A DNA stretch of 40,884 nt from positions 27,463 to 68,346 of the forward strand of contig PFEY01000012.1 of NCBI GenBank assembly GCA_002783205.1, read 5' to 3'. Shown one piece after another: positions 33,010 through 40,884 of this stretch. Each line of letters opens with the position of its first letter. Within the stretch, counting starts at the first letter, position 1. The stretch comes from Rhodobacteraceae bacterium CG17_big_fil_post_rev_8_21_14_2_50_63_15 (GTDB taxonomy: Bacteria > Pseudomonadota > Alphaproteobacteria > Rhodobacterales > Rhodobacteraceae). The position numbers and the translations under genes were made by a program. A model generated the notes under the pieces. It made no database searches and was not told the DNA's origin. It saw nothing but the letters and a program-made list of their open reading frames with translations.

Positions 33010-35565
33010 ATGAAAGGTGCCGCAGTGCAGCAAGACGAGTCCCACATTACCCCGATCACGCCATCGGCTCCGGTGCATATCAGCACCCATGGCGGCCGCG
33101 CAAAATGCCTTCAACGTCTTGTACGCCTCGATCTGCCGGTGCCGCGCACTATCGCGCTCTCCTTTGAGGCGGTGCGTCGGATCGCGGCGGGCGAATTGCC
33201 GGACATGGCCAGATTGCTGGAGCCGTTCGGCGCCGCGCCACTCTTGTGTGTCCGACCCTCGTCTGAGGATCCAGATTGGGGCGGGCCGGGCGCGATGCTC
33301 AATATCGGCATCAACGACGCACGGTTGGTCGATCTTTCGGAACGGATCGGCAAACTGGCCGCAACGGAAATCTATCTGCGCTTCGTGCAATCCTACGCCG
33401 TGCATGTGGCGCGGCTTGATCCGGACATCTTCGAGGGAGTGTCCGAAGATCCCATTCTGGGCCTGAGTCAGGCGCTCAAGGCCTATGAGGATGAGACCGA
33501 CGAGGAATTCCCGCAGAATCCGGCGGTGCAGCTGACCGAAGTGCTGCGTTCGATGGCCCGGGCCTGGACGGGCACGACAGCGCGGCTCTTGCGGCAGGCC
33601 AAGGGCGCGCCCGCCGATGCCGGTCTGGGCCTTGTCGTGCAGGAACTTGCCCTTGGACTGGGGCGGGGCGAATGCGGCTCTGGCGTGATGCAACTGGTCA
33701 ACAGCCAGACCGGTGCGCGCCAGATCACCGGGCGTTACCTCAGCCAGAGCCAAGGCCGCGATGCCCTGCGTCGGGGGGTCGATTCTGTTTATCTCGAAAG
33801 CGATCCGCGCGGTCCTTCGCTAGAGGAACTGGCGCCCGAGGCTTTTGAAGAAATCAAACGTTTCACGCATCTCATGCGCCAGAAGCTGCGCGAGGAAATG
33901 CAGACCGAATTCACCATTGAGAGTGGCAGGGTCTGGATTCTGGACGGGCTGCGTGTGGCACGCAATGCGCGTGCGGCGGTCGGGATCGCCGTGGCGCTGG
34001 CGCAGGACGGCATCATCAGCCGCGAAGAGGCGTTGATGCGGATCGAGCCGCGCGCCCTGCATGAATTGCTGCACCGCCAGGTGGATCCGAACGTGCCGCG
34101 CGACATCCTTGCGCGTGGCATTGCCGCCAGTCCCGGTGCGGCCTCTGGCCGGGTCGTCTTTTCGGCGGCCGAGGCGCAGGCTGCCGCGGCGCATGGCGAG
34201 GCCTGCATCCTCGCCCGCCGCGAGACAAGCCCGGAGGATATCCGCGGAATGCATGCCGCAGTGGCAGTTTTGACCGAACGCGGTGGCATCACCAGCCACG
34301 CCGCGGTCATTGGCCGTGGGATCGGGGTGCCCTGCGTCGTAGGGGCGTCCGACATTCACTTTGAGATCCGGCGCAAGCAAATGTCGATGCCCGATGGCCG
34401 CGTTGTCAAGGCCGGTGAGGTGATTACCATCGATGGCACGAACGGTCTTGTGCTTGCGGGCGAAACCCCCCTCCTGGAAGCGGCCGACGACGAAGCTTTT
34501 CAGACCCTGATGAGCTGGGCGGATGATCTGCGCGATATCGCGGTGCGTGCCAATGCCGATACGCCCGCGGACGCAGAGGTTGCGCGCAGGTTCAACGCGC
34601 GCGGCATCGGGCTGTGTCGGACCGAACACATGTTCTTTGACGAAGAGCGGCTAACCGTGATGCGGGAGATGATCTTTGCCGATAGTAGCGAGGATCGCGC
34701 GGCGGTGCTCGAGCGGCTCTTGCCGATGCAGCGGGCGGATTTCACCGATCTCTTTCGCATCATGCAGGGTCAGCCGGTCTGTATCCGCCTGTTCGATCCG
34801 CCCTTGCACGAATTCCTGCCCACCGACAGGGCCGGGCATCTGAAACTGGCGGAAGCCCTTGATCTGCCGCTCTCGGATGTCATCCGTCGGGTCGAGTCGC
34901 TGAGCGAATACAACCCCATGCTGGGGATGCGCGGCGTGCGCCTGGGGATCACCGTGCCAGAGATTTATGACATGCAGGCACGGGCCATCTTCGAGGCGAC
35001 ACTGGAGGCCAGCAAGCAAGGCGCGCCGGTTGTGCCCGAGGTGATGATCCCGCTGGTCAGCGCGCGCCGCGAGGTGGAACTGGTCAAGACCCGCATCGAC
35101 TCCGTGGCCGCCGCTGTGCGCAACGAGACGCAGCGCGATTTCACGTATCGGCTTGGCGTGATGGTGGAAACGCCTCGCGCAGCGCTGCGCGCGGGCGAAA
35201 TCGCGCCGTTGGTGTCTTTTCTGAGCTTTGGCACCAATGACCTTACGCAAATGACCTACGGTCTTTCGCGCGACGATGCTGGGCGCTTCATGTCTGACTA
35301 TGTCAAGCAGGGGGTTTATCCCGAAGATCCGTTTCACACGCTTGATATCGACGGGGTAGGCGAACTGCTGAAAATCGGGGCAGAGCGCGGGCGGGCTGCC
35401 AATCCCGACATCATTTTGTCGATCTGCGGCGAGCACGGCGGAAATCCCGAATCAATCGGATTCTGCCGAGATGCCGGTTTCAATTACGTTTCCTGCTCGC
35501 CATTCCGCGTTCCTGTGGCGCGACTTGCTGCCGCACAGCTGACGGTCAGAGACAAGATCGGGTAG
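33010..35565 (+). CDS. PEP-utilizing PPDK-family protein with divergent nucleotide domain
   Basis: 851 aa. The phosphohistidine domain (GGITSHAAVIGRGIGVP, catalytic His430) and the PEP/pyruvate TIM barrel (SFLSFGTNDLTQMTYGLSRDDAG, catalytic Cys806 in SICGEHGG, and NYVSCSPFRVPVARLAAAQ) match pyruvate phosphate dikinase closely. The N-terminal ATP-grasp half is diverged: CVRPSSEDPDWGGPGAMLNIG stands where PpdK has VRSGAxxSMPGMMDTILNLG, and GECGSGVMQLVNSQTG where it has GTGVAFTRNPxTG. The enzyme may use another acceptor or nucleotide, or be a reduced PpdK. The start is uncertain; a GTG at 33028 is possible. Confidence 0.82.
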   Translation: MKGAAVQQDESHITPITPSAPVHISTHGGRAKCLQRLVRLDLPVPRTIALSFEAVRRIAAGELPDMARLLEPFGAAPLLCVRPSSEDPDWGGPGAMLNIGINDARLVDLSERIGKLAATEIYLRFVQSYAVHVARLDPDIFEGVSEDPILGLSQALKAYEDETDEEFPQNPAVQLTEVLRSMARAWTGTTARLLRQAKGAPADAGLGLVVQELALGLGRGECGSGVMQLVNSQTGARQITGRYLSQSQGRDALRRGVDSVYLESDPRGPSLEELAPEAFEEIKRFTHLMRQKLREEMQTEFTIESGRVWILDGLRVARNARAAVGIAVALAQDGIISREEALMRIEPRALHELLHRQVDPNVPRDILARGIAASPGAASGRVVFSAAEAQAAAAHGEACILARRETSPEDIRGMHAAVAVLTERGGITSHAAVIGRGIGVPCVVGASDIHFEIRRKQMSMPDGRVVKAGEVITIDGTNGLVLAGETPLLEAADDEAFQTLMSWADDLRDIAVRANADTPADAEVARRFNARGIGLCRTEHMFFDEERLTVMREMIFADSSEDRAAVLERLLPMQRADFTDLFRIMQGQPVCIRLFDPPLHEFLPTDRAGHLKLAEALDLPLSDVIRRVESLSEYNPMLGMRGVRLGITVPEIYDMQARAIFEATLEASKQGAPVVPEVMIPLVSARREVELVKTRIDSVAAAVRNETQRDFTYRLGVMVETPRAALRAGEIAPLVSFLSFGTNDLTQMTYGLSRDDAGRFMSDYVKQGVYPEDPFHTLDIDGVGELLKIGAERGRAANPDIILSICGEHGGNPESIGFCRDAGFNYVSCSPFRVPVARLAAAQLTVRDKIG

Positions 35566-35621
35566 ATAACACACCGATCTGCGCAAGATATGATATGAAA
35601 ATCTGGTACGAAGTTAACAGA

Positions 35622-35638
35622 CCTTGCCATAGGCAAGG
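35622..35638. terminator. Hairpin after the PPDK-family gene
   Basis: CCTTGCC-ATA-GGCAAGG is a perfect 7-bp stem with a 3-base loop, 57 bases after the stop. There is no T-run on the plus strand. It may be a weak terminator or part of the leader of the downstream hydrolase gene. Confidence 0.4.
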
Positions 35639-35732
35639 ATCCGCCAGCCCAAGGGTGGACGCAAGCGGTCCATTTCTCTACTTGATCCTTCTTGAAGAGG
35701 GGCATTTGTCCTGACAGAGTGGGGGATCACGC

Positions 35733-36344
35733 ATGAAACGGATTGCACTGGCCGCGATCATCGCGGCGCTGGCAGGCCCGCTATTGGCTGATGCGCCATT
35801 GGACAGGCTTATGGATCAGGAGACTCAGGCGCTGCGCTCGCTTTCCGGTGAGCGCGTGGCGGGGCACACGCCGCGACCCGAACTGGCGATAGAATATTCA
35901 CAGGACTGGCTCGAAGCACAAGGCGTAGCCAAGGGCGGCGCGGACTGGCGCTGTCTTGCCGAGGCACTTTACTTTGAGGCGCGCGGCGAGAGTGTCAAGG
36001 GTCAGTTTGCCGTGGCAGAAGTGATCTTGAACCGCGTTGATGACCCGTCTTATCCGAACACGGTTTGTGGCGTGATCCATCAAGGCACGGGACGCAAGTA
36101 TCAGTGCCAGTTCACCTTTACCTGCGACGGATCCCCGGACACCATCCGCGAACAGGATGCGTTTCGTCGTGTCGGCATAGTGGCAAAACTCATGGTTGAA
36201 GGCGCTACGCGGTCCTTGACGCATGGTGCAACGCACTATCATACCCGCGCGGTCAGTCCGCGATGGGCGCGGCAATTCTCACGGACTGCGACAATCGGGG
36301 TGCATTATTTCTACCGTGCGCCGACACGCCTGTCGCAGAACTGA
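35733..36344 (+). CDS. Secreted SleB-type cell wall hydrolase
   Basis: 203 aa. Signal peptide MKRIALAAIIAALAGPLLA. The Hydrolase_2 (SleB/CwlJ) domain begins at about residue 70: WRCLAEALYFEARGESVKGQFAVAEVILNRVDDPSYPNTVCGVIHQG, with the catalytic Glu in the ALYFEARGE motif. It continues with CQFTFTCDGSPDTI, ATHYHTRAVSPRWARQ and the final IGVHYFYR. It is a probable periplasmic lytic transglycosylase or amidase acting on peptidoglycan. These genes are frequent in Alphaproteobacteria without spores. A leader hairpin lies 95 bases upstream. Confidence 0.88.
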   Translation: MKRIALAAIIAALAGPLLADAPLDRLMDQETQALRSLSGERVAGHTPRPELAIEYSQDWLEAQGVAKGGADWRCLAEALYFEARGESVKGQFAVAEVILNRVDDPSYPNTVCGVIHQGTGRKYQCQFTFTCDGSPDTIREQDAFRRVGIVAKLMVEGATRSLTHGATHYHTRAVSPRWARQFSRTATIGVHYFYRAPTRLSQN

Positions 36345-36385
36345 GGGTGAGGAACACGAAATCCGGCCAGACACGACGATCGCGG

Positions 36386-36413
36386 TTGACTCGGGCGCGC
36401 GCGTGATTAAAAG
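36386..36413 (+). promoter_or_regulatory. rpmG promoter
   Basis: TTGACT (36386-36391) with a -10-like TAAAAG or TTAAAA about 15-16 bases downstream, roughly 60 bases before rpmG. The -35 is strong and the spacing slightly short, common for stable-RNA and ribosomal-protein promoters in this group. Confidence 0.4.
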
Positions 36414-36469
36414 GCAGACTTCATGAGATATTCACGGGTGGCACGAGCGCCCGGCGCAGGAGAAGACCA

Positions 36470-36637
36470 ATGGCGAAGCCGACGACCATCAAGATCCGCC
36501 TGAACTCGACCGCAGGCACCGGCCATTTTTATGTGACCAAAAAGAACGCGCGCACCATGACTGAAAAGATGACGGTCCGCAAATACGACCCGGTGGTGCG
36601 CAAGCATGTCGAATACAAGGAAGGCAAGATCAAGTAG
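36470..36637 (+). CDS. rpmG: 50S ribosomal protein L33
   Basis: 55 aa, too short for many ORF filters. [33 protein letters not shown] and [18 protein letters not shown] match alphaproteobacterial L33. It has no Cys, so it is the zinc-independent (C-minus) type. The AGGAGAAGACC ribosome binding site is ideal. A strong terminator follows directly, so it is a single-gene unit. Confidence 0.95.
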   Translation: MAKPTTIKIRLNSTAGTGHFYVTKKNARTMTEKMTVRKYDPVVRKHVEYKEGKIK

Positions 36638-36663
36638 GATCGCCTGACCTATCAGGATTGGAT

Positions 36664-36697
36664 AGGCCGTGCCTGCGAGGCGCGGCCTTTTGTTTTT
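36664..36697 (+). terminator. rpmG intrinsic terminator
   Basis: AGGCCGTGCC (36664-36673) pairs with GGCGCGGCCT (36679-36688; one G-U pair) and is followed by TTTTGTTTTT. This is a textbook rho-independent terminator 27 bases after the rpmG stop. Confidence 0.85.
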
Positions 36698-36719
36698 GTG
36701 ATGCAGAACGGCAGAAATG

Positions 36720-36750
36720 AACAGGGCCGGTCGCTATGACCGGCCCTGTT
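36720..36750. terminator. 13-bp perfect hairpin between convergent genes
   Basis: AACAGGGCCGGTC (36720-36732) and GACCGGCCCTGTT (36738-36750) with a 5-base loop. It lies just past the stop of the minus-strand Bax inhibitor-1 gene and downstream of the rpmG terminator, so it probably ends transcription from the minus strand. Confidence 0.7.
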
Positions 36751-36771
36751 GGTTTGGGATCGTCTGCCGTT

Positions 36772-37551
36772 TTACTCGCGTTGTCCCATGAACATCAGCA
36801 GAAACTGGAACATGTTCAGGAAGCTGATGTAGAGGCTGAGCGCGCCATTGTAGGCGGCCTTATCCATCCAGTCCTGATCGCCATGCGCCGCATGAGCCAC
36901 GTAGGTGGATTTGATTTCCTGCGTATGATACGCGGTCAGGCCGGCAAAAATCAGCAGGCCGATGGCCGAAATGGCCAGCATCATCACGGGAGAACCGAGG
37001 AAGATGTTGATGATCATCGCCACAAGAAGGCCGATCACCCCCATGATGAGAAAGCTGCCCCAGGCCGAGATGTCCTTCTTCGTCGTGTAGCCCCAGAGCG
37101 AGAGACCGGCAAATGCGATCGCCGTGACCAGAAAGGTCTGAACGATCGAAAAGCTGGTGAAGACCAGAAAGATCGAACTCATCGAAATCCCGATCAGCGC
37201 GGCAAAGGCGAAAAAGCCCAGTTGCACCGCTGATGCAGAGGCCCGCTGCAATAGCGCCGTCCAGCCAAAGAAGATGAACGCAAGCGGCGCCAGCATCACC
37301 ACCCACCTCAGCGGTGACAGGTAAATCGCGGCCCCAAGGCTTGACAGCAGCGTGCCGTTCGGCAGCTGTGCTGCGGCGGTTGAAGGATCGGTTGTGACGG
37401 CAAGCCCCGCAATGGCCCAAGCCGCAAGCGCCGTGATGAACATCCCCACGGACATCGTGCCGTAGACCTTGTTCATGTGCGCGCGCAGACCAGCGTCAAT
37501 CTGGGCGGTGCGTGTGCCCGTCGCCGTCCGGATCGTGTTGAACTCTGCCAT
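36772..37551 (-). CDS. Bax inhibitor-1 / YccA family membrane protein
   Basis: 259 aa with seven predicted membrane helices. MNKVYGTMSVGMFITALAAWAIAG starts the helical core. YGTMSVG, GYTTKKDISAWGSFLIMGVIGLL, LIFAGLTAYHTQEIKSTY and the end NGALSLYISFLNMFQFLLMFMGQRE are typical BI-1/YbhL/YccA motifs. Bacterial relatives are pH-sensitive Ca2+ leak channels or modulators of the FtsH protease. ATG 37551 is supported by GGAGGTATAT; the longer frame to 37728 has no such site. It lies downstream of the quinone oxidoreductase gene. Confidence 0.9.
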   Translation of the reverse strand: MAEFNTIRTATGTRTAQIDAGLRAHMNKVYGTMSVGMFITALAAWAIAGLAVTTDPSTAAAQLPNGTLLSSLGAAIYLSPLRWVVMLAPLAFIFFGWTALLQRASASAVQLGFFAFAALIGISMSSIFLVFTSFSIVQTFLVTAIAFAGLSLWGYTTKKDISAWGSFLIMGVIGLLVAMIINIFLGSPVMMLAISAIGLLIFAGLTAYHTQEIKSTYVAHAAHGDQDWMDKAAYNGALSLYISFLNMFQFLLMFMGQRE

Positions 37552-37728
37552 ATATACCTCCGTTATGTGAGTCTCGGCCCCGACATGAGGCTTTGAGGTT
37601 GATATCGGTAAGGTTAGCAGGGTTTTCAAGTTTTTCCGACAGTTTTTATCCTTGATCCGTCCAGAGATTCGTCCAGAACCATCATGTTGACCGGTTGAAA
37701 CGCGGTGCAACTGATGCGGTGGAGCCAT

Positions 37729-38691
37729 TCAGGTCATTGTGATCACGACCTTTCCGGTCGATCTGCGGCTGCGCAACATCTCGATCCCCTCTGCCGCCCG
37801 ATCGAGCGGCAGCACATGGCTGATATGCGGTTTGATCCGGCCCGATTCATACCAGCCAAAGAGGACTTGAAGGCTTTTGGTGACGACCTCGGGGCGGAAT
37901 TTGAGGTATCCCCCCCAGTAGAGACCCATCACCGACAGGTTCTTGACCAGAAGGTGATTGGCGGGAATCTGCGGCACCTCTCCGCTGGCATAGCCGATGG
38001 TCAGGATCCGGGCCTCGGGATTACAGGCGCGCAGGGCGGAGGTGAACTGTGCCCCTCCCACCGGATCATAGACGACATCGACGCCGCCCAAGGCCCGACA
38101 AAACTCTCGGATATCGTCGGTTCGCGCATCGATCAGATGGTCGGCTCCGGCCTGTCGCGCGACCTCTAGCTTGTCCTGCCCGCGCGCGCAGGCGATCACC
38201 CGGGCGCCCATCAGCTTACCAATCTCGACCGCAGTCAAGCCAACGCCCCCTGCCGCCCCAAGCACGAGGAGCGTCTCGCCCGTTTGCAGTCGGGCCTTGT
38301 GGTCCAGCGCGACATGGCTGGTGCCATAGGCGATCTGAAAAGCAGCGGCCTCCTCGAAAGGCATTGCGTCTGGCAACAGGACAGCCCTTTCGGCCGGAAA
38401 ACAGCCATAGTCCGCAAGGCCTCCCTGACCGCCGAACACCGCAACGCGCGTGCCGGGGGCGGGGCTGGAGATGTCGGGTCCAAGGGCGTCGACCACCCCT
38501 GCAACCTCCATCCCGAGCGTGAATGGAGCCACCGGCGTGTCCTGATACTCGCCCTTGATCATAAGCAGATCTGCGAAATTCAGCCCACAGGCGTGGATAT
38601 GCAGGCGCAATTCTCCGAGGCCCGGAACTGGGCGTGGGAGATCGCAAAGAACCGGTTTGCTTCCGCTGGATTTGACTTGGACGGCGCGCAT
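37729..38691 (-). CDS. NADPH:quinone oxidoreductase (zeta-crystallin-like MDR family)
   Basis: 320 aa. The GroES-like N-terminal domain (residues 10-120, HIHACGLNFADLLMIKGEY, LGMEVAGVV) precedes the Rossmann domain with the NADP-binding LVLGAAGGVGLTAVEIGKLMGARVIACARG. DVVYDPVGGAQFTSALR and ILTIGYASGEVPQIP are family landmarks. There are no zinc-binding Cys clusters, as expected for quinone reductases. The start at 38691 is preferred: the ATG at 38706 is five codons upstream and the AAGGAG ribosome binding site lies between them. Physiological substrates are unknown. Confidence 0.88.
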   Translation of the reverse strand: MRAVQVKSSGSKPVLCDLPRPVPGLGELRLHIHACGLNFADLLMIKGEYQDTPVAPFTLGMEVAGVVDALGPDISSPAPGTRVAVFGGQGGLADYGCFPAERAVLLPDAMPFEEAAAFQIAYGTSHVALDHKARLQTGETLLVLGAAGGVGLTAVEIGKLMGARVIACARGQDKLEVARQAGADHLIDARTDDIREFCRALGGVDVVYDPVGGAQFTSALRACNPEARILTIGYASGEVPQIPANHLLVKNLSVMGLYWGGYLKFRPEVVTKSLQVLFGWYESGRIKPHISHVLPLDRAAEGIEMLRSRRSTGKVVITMT

Positions 38692-39023
38692 CCGGTCTCC
38701 TTTCACTCGGCCATTTCTGCGTCGATCTATTGATCGAATTAAGCTAATTCCAACTGACCTGGCAAATTCCGCACCTTGGTCAAAGGAGTGCCCGTATGCC
38801 AGTCGTTGCTCGCTTAGATTGAGCCTCTTGCAGGAAGGGAGCGCTGAAGGATAGCAAAAAATCTTGTAATGTTGATGTTTCTTGATACATTCACAGGAGC
38901 GTTACCGCGTTGCGTAGCGAGCTTTGTTGCGTAGCGGCCTTTAGTGTATGGTGCGCCGGTGATAAATGATCATGGCTGCGTGTGCGCTTGTAAAATGTGC
39001 GCTTGTAAAAAAAGGAACATTGA
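38692..39023. other. 332-base gene-free gap with short direct repeats
   Basis: This AT-richer gap lies between the divergent quinone oxidoreductase and XRE genes. It contains two copies of GTTGCGTAGCG (38909-38919, 38926-38936; 17-base period), possibly protein sites on the same DNA face, and the perfect tandem repeat described separately. I see no further gene. Promoters are expected, but none stands out. Confidence 0.6.
38981..39010 (+). repeat. Perfect tandem 15-bp repeat before the XRE gene
   Basis: TGTGCGCTTGTAAAA occurs twice head to tail (38981-38995, 38996-39010), ending 13 bases before the XRE start codon. It spans the expected ribosome binding region and may be an operator or a recent slippage duplication. 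Confidence 0.75.
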
Positions 39024-39398
39024 ATGACGCACCCTGTTGATACTCATGTTGGAAAGAGGATCCGCCATCGGCGCTGGCTGGTCGGTATGACGCAACAACA
39101 ACTAGCTGAAAGTGTTGGCATAAAATTCCAACAGATTCAAAAGTATGAGACGGGTGCGAATCGTGTGAGCGCATCCCGGCTCTGGGATATCGCGGATGCG
39201 CTTGGCGTCGAAATCAGTTTCTTCTTCGAGGGGCTGGAGCATGAACCGGGCAACGCGCAAGACAAGTCTGGTGGTATGGCTGCTGACCTGATGGGTGACA
39301 AGGAAGCGCTCGATCTTGTGAGATCATACTACGCGATCCCCGAGAATCAGCGGCGTCGCCTGTTCGATCTTGCCCGCGTCCTGAGCGAGGTCGCTTGA
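39024..39398 (+). CDS. XRE-family transcriptional regulator
   Basis: 124 aa. The Cro/C1-type helix-turn-helix is at residues 9-65 (GKRIRHRRWLVGMTQQQLAESVGIKFQQIQKYETGANRVSASRLWDIADALGV). It is followed by a short C-terminal helical region (FFFEGLEHEP, then LDLVRSYYAIPENQRRRLFDLARVLSEV). The single HTH plus short tail is typical of Rhizobiales/Rhodobacterales regulators related to SinR or phage repressors. AAAGGAAC precedes the ATG and partly overlaps the tandem repeat, which suggests autoregulation. Targets are unknown. Confidence 0.88.
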   Translation: MTHPVDTHVGKRIRHRRWLVGMTQQQLAESVGIKFQQIQKYETGANRVSASRLWDIADALGVEISFFFEGLEHEPGNAQDKSGGMAADLMGDKEALDLVRSYYAIPENQRRRLFDLARVLSEVA

Positions 39399-39453
39399 GC
39401 GCGGCGGCGTGACCCGATAAGCCCAGATCTGTAGCGAAGCACAGGCGAGGCTT

Positions 39454-40245
39454 ATGAACCAGCAAAAGATCATCGCGACCGCTCATGCGCTGGCGGATAT
39501 CGCCCGCGCCGCCGTCCTGCCGTTTTTCCGAAGCGACGGATTGCACGCGGACAACAAGCTGTCAAATGGTGCATTCGATCCCGTGACCGAAGCAGACCGG
39601 GCCGCTGAACGTGCCATGCGGTCCCATCTGGAAGAACACAGACCAAAAGATGCCATTCTAGGTGAAGAATTTGGACCGAAGGCCGGCAGCAGTGGCCTGA
39701 CCTGGGTGCTTGATCCGATTGACGGCACCCGTGCATTCCTGGCGGGTGCGCCGACATGGGGCGTGCTGGTGGCGCTCTCCGATGACAGTGGGCCGATCTA
39801 TGGCCTGATTGACCAGCCCTTCATCGGGGAGAGGTTCGAAGGCGGGTTCGGTCTGGCGCAGGTTGCGGGGCCGATGGGCCTGCGGCCCCTGCGCGTGCAC
39901 GGGAATCGGCCTCTTCAAGACGCAATTCTGTTTACCACTTTCCCGGAGGTTGGCAGCCCTGCTGAGGGCGCGGCCTTCGCGGAGGTTGCGCGGCGCGCGA
40001 AACTGACGCGCTATGGTCTGGATTGCTATGCCTATGCGCTGCTGGCAGCAGGCCAGATCGATCTGGTGATCGAGGCGGGACTGGCAGCTTATGACATCCA
40101 GGCCCCGATTGCAGTCATCGAGGCGGCGGGGGGACTTGTGACCGACTGGACCGGCGGTCCGGTGCATCAGGGCGGACGTGCCGTCGCTGCGGCGGGACAT
40201 CAGCAGCTGGACGCGGCGCTGGAGATCCTGTCGCGTGTGGCGTAA
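39454..40245 (+). CDS. hisN: Histidinol-phosphatase, inositol monophosphatase family
   Basis: 263 aa. IMPase fold: FDPVTEADRAAERAM (first metal motif), ILGEEFG (metal Glu), WVLDPIDGTRAFLAGAPTWG (DPIDGT metal motif) and LVIEAGLAAYDIQAPIAVIEAAGG (final metal Asp in AYDIQA). DPIDGTRAF and overall similarity point to HisN-type histidinol-phosphatases, as used in Alphaproteobacteria and Actinobacteria, over inositol or PAP phosphatases; this distinction is inference. The GAGGCTTATG region forms a ribosome binding site. It ends 84 bases before the amidohydrolase. Confidence 0.85.
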   Translation: MNQQKIIATAHALADIARAAVLPFFRSDGLHADNKLSNGAFDPVTEADRAAERAMRSHLEEHRPKDAILGEEFGPKAGSSGLTWVLDPIDGTRAFLAGAPTWGVLVALSDDSGPIYGLIDQPFIGERFEGGFGLAQVAGPMGLRPLRVHGNRPLQDAILFTTFPEVGSPAEGAAFAEVARRAKLTRYGLDCYAYALLAAGQIDLVIEAGLAAYDIQAPIAVIEAAGGLVTDWTGGPVHQGGRAVAAAGHQQLDAALEILSRVA

Positions 40246-40329
40246 GGGATGAGCACAGACAGGCCAGTCCGGGACCAGACCTGATACGGCCGCCTGAAAT
40301 GCAACACGGACTCGTAAGGATCTGATTCA

Positions 40330-40884
40330 ATGACGGAATATCTGATTCGCGATGCGGATGTTCTGCTGACGATGAATGACAGGCGTGACGAGTTGCGTGG
40401 CACTGATGTCTTGATCCGAGAGGGTGTGATCGCCGCTGTCGGACCGAACCTGCTCAGTCGGGGCAAGGTCCTGTCCGCCCGCGGCTGCGTGGTGACACCC
40501 GGCCTCGTGAACACGCATCATCATCTCTTTCAAAGCCTGACTCGCGCCGTCCCCGGCGGTCAGGATGCGCTGCTCTTTGGCTGGCTCAGGACACTCTACC
40601 CGATCTGGGCGCGGTTCGGACCAGAGGAGATGCATGTCTCGGCGCTGACCGGTCTGGCCGAACTGGCGCTTTCGGGCTGCACGCTTACGTCGGACCATCT
40701 CTATCTCTTTCCCAACGGGGCGCGGCTTGAGGACACGATCCACGCGGCGGCCGAGATCGGACTGCGGTTTCATCCCACGCGCGGCGCGATGAGCATCGGA
40801 GAAAGCGCCGGAGGCCTGCCGCCTGACGCTCTGGTTGAGGATGAAGATCGTATTATAAACGATTGTATTCGCGTCATAGATCAG
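40330..40884 (+). CDS. 8-oxoguanine deaminase-like amidohydrolase (partial)
   Basis: 185 codons, cut at the window end. Atz/Trz-type metal-dependent hydrolase: the small beta domain (YLIRDADVLLTMNDRR), then VVTPGLVNTHHHLFQSLTRAVPG with the H-x-H metal motif, ALLFGWLRTLYPIW, and CTLTSDHLYLFPNG. This order and the conserved NTHHHLFQSLTR suggest an 8-oxoguanine deaminase or close amidohydrolase; isocytosine or S-adenosylhomocysteine substrates are possible in the wider family. AAGGAT lies upstream of ATG 40330. Confidence 0.8.
   Translation, partial: MTEYLIRDADVLLTMNDRRDELRGTDVLIREGVIAAVGPNLLSRGKVLSARGCVVTPGLVNTHHHLFQSLTRAVPGGQDALLFGWLRTLYPIWARFGPEEMHVSALTGLAELALSGCTLTSDHLYLFPNGARLEDTIHAAAEIGLRFHPTRGAMSIGESAGGLPPDALVEDEDRIINDCIRVIDQ

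Overview
This 40.9 kb window looks like chromosomal core sequence from a marine Rhodobacteraceae (Roseobacter-group Alphaproteobacteria). The reasons are its high GC with long antisense shadow frames, its alphaproteobacterial regulatory sites (GTTC-N7-GTTC SOS box, SAM-II riboswitch before metZ, FNR-type box before uspA, TTAA-N7-TTAA-like CtrA half-sites), its lineage-typical hypothetical families (DUF6446, DUF5665, DUF1127), and copies of the GGGGGC-TG-GCCCCC hairpin element common between genes in this family. I see no tRNA, rRNA, CRISPR array, insertion sequence or prophage.

Layout. 1-3.6 kb: a non-canonical SHMT-like PLP enzyme (minus strand, cut by the window edge), divergent from ribB, ribH and nusB. 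3.8-6.1 kb: a large right-handed beta-helix protein that may be a gene-transfer-agent head-spike homologue, with a CtrA-like half-site upstream. 6.1-9.4 kb: small genes (envelope protein, ABM monooxygenase-like, DUF5665, UspA, VanZ-like, ferredoxin), a LexA-controlled remnant of error-prone polymerase DnaE2, and a possible secreted-protein remnant. 9.4-12.8 kb: purD with a GNAT gene, divergent from xseA. 12.9-18.6 kb: a NuoE-NuoF fusion like a formate dehydrogenase beta subunit but without its alpha subunit, then ftsY, an EamA transporter, yciB and a membrane protein. 18.7-22.3 kb: alpha/beta hydrolase, SAM-II-controlled metZ, folE2. 22.5-27.3 kb: phasin-like protein, two DUF1127 genes, TrkH, a ThDP decarboxylase and a small secreted protein. 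27.5-32.9 kb: a pseudoprotease and the glyQ-DUF6446-glyS operon. 33-40.9 kb: a divergent PPDK-family enzyme, a SleB-type hydrolase, rpmG, a Bax inhibitor-1 protein, a quinone oxidoreductase, an XRE regulator, a HisN-type phosphatase and a truncated 8-oxoguanine deaminase-like amidohydrolase.

Most of the window is housekeeping: riboflavin, purine, folate and methionine synthesis, translation, protein targeting and repair. The items most worth a second look are the SOS-box-controlled DnaE2 C-terminal remnant (8239-8742), the spike-like beta-helix protein (3820-6111), the trypsin-fold protein with all three catalytic positions changed (27471-29207), two leader hairpins that involve the ribosome binding site, and the metZ leader, where an in-frame ATG with its own ribosome binding site lies between riboswitch and terminator.
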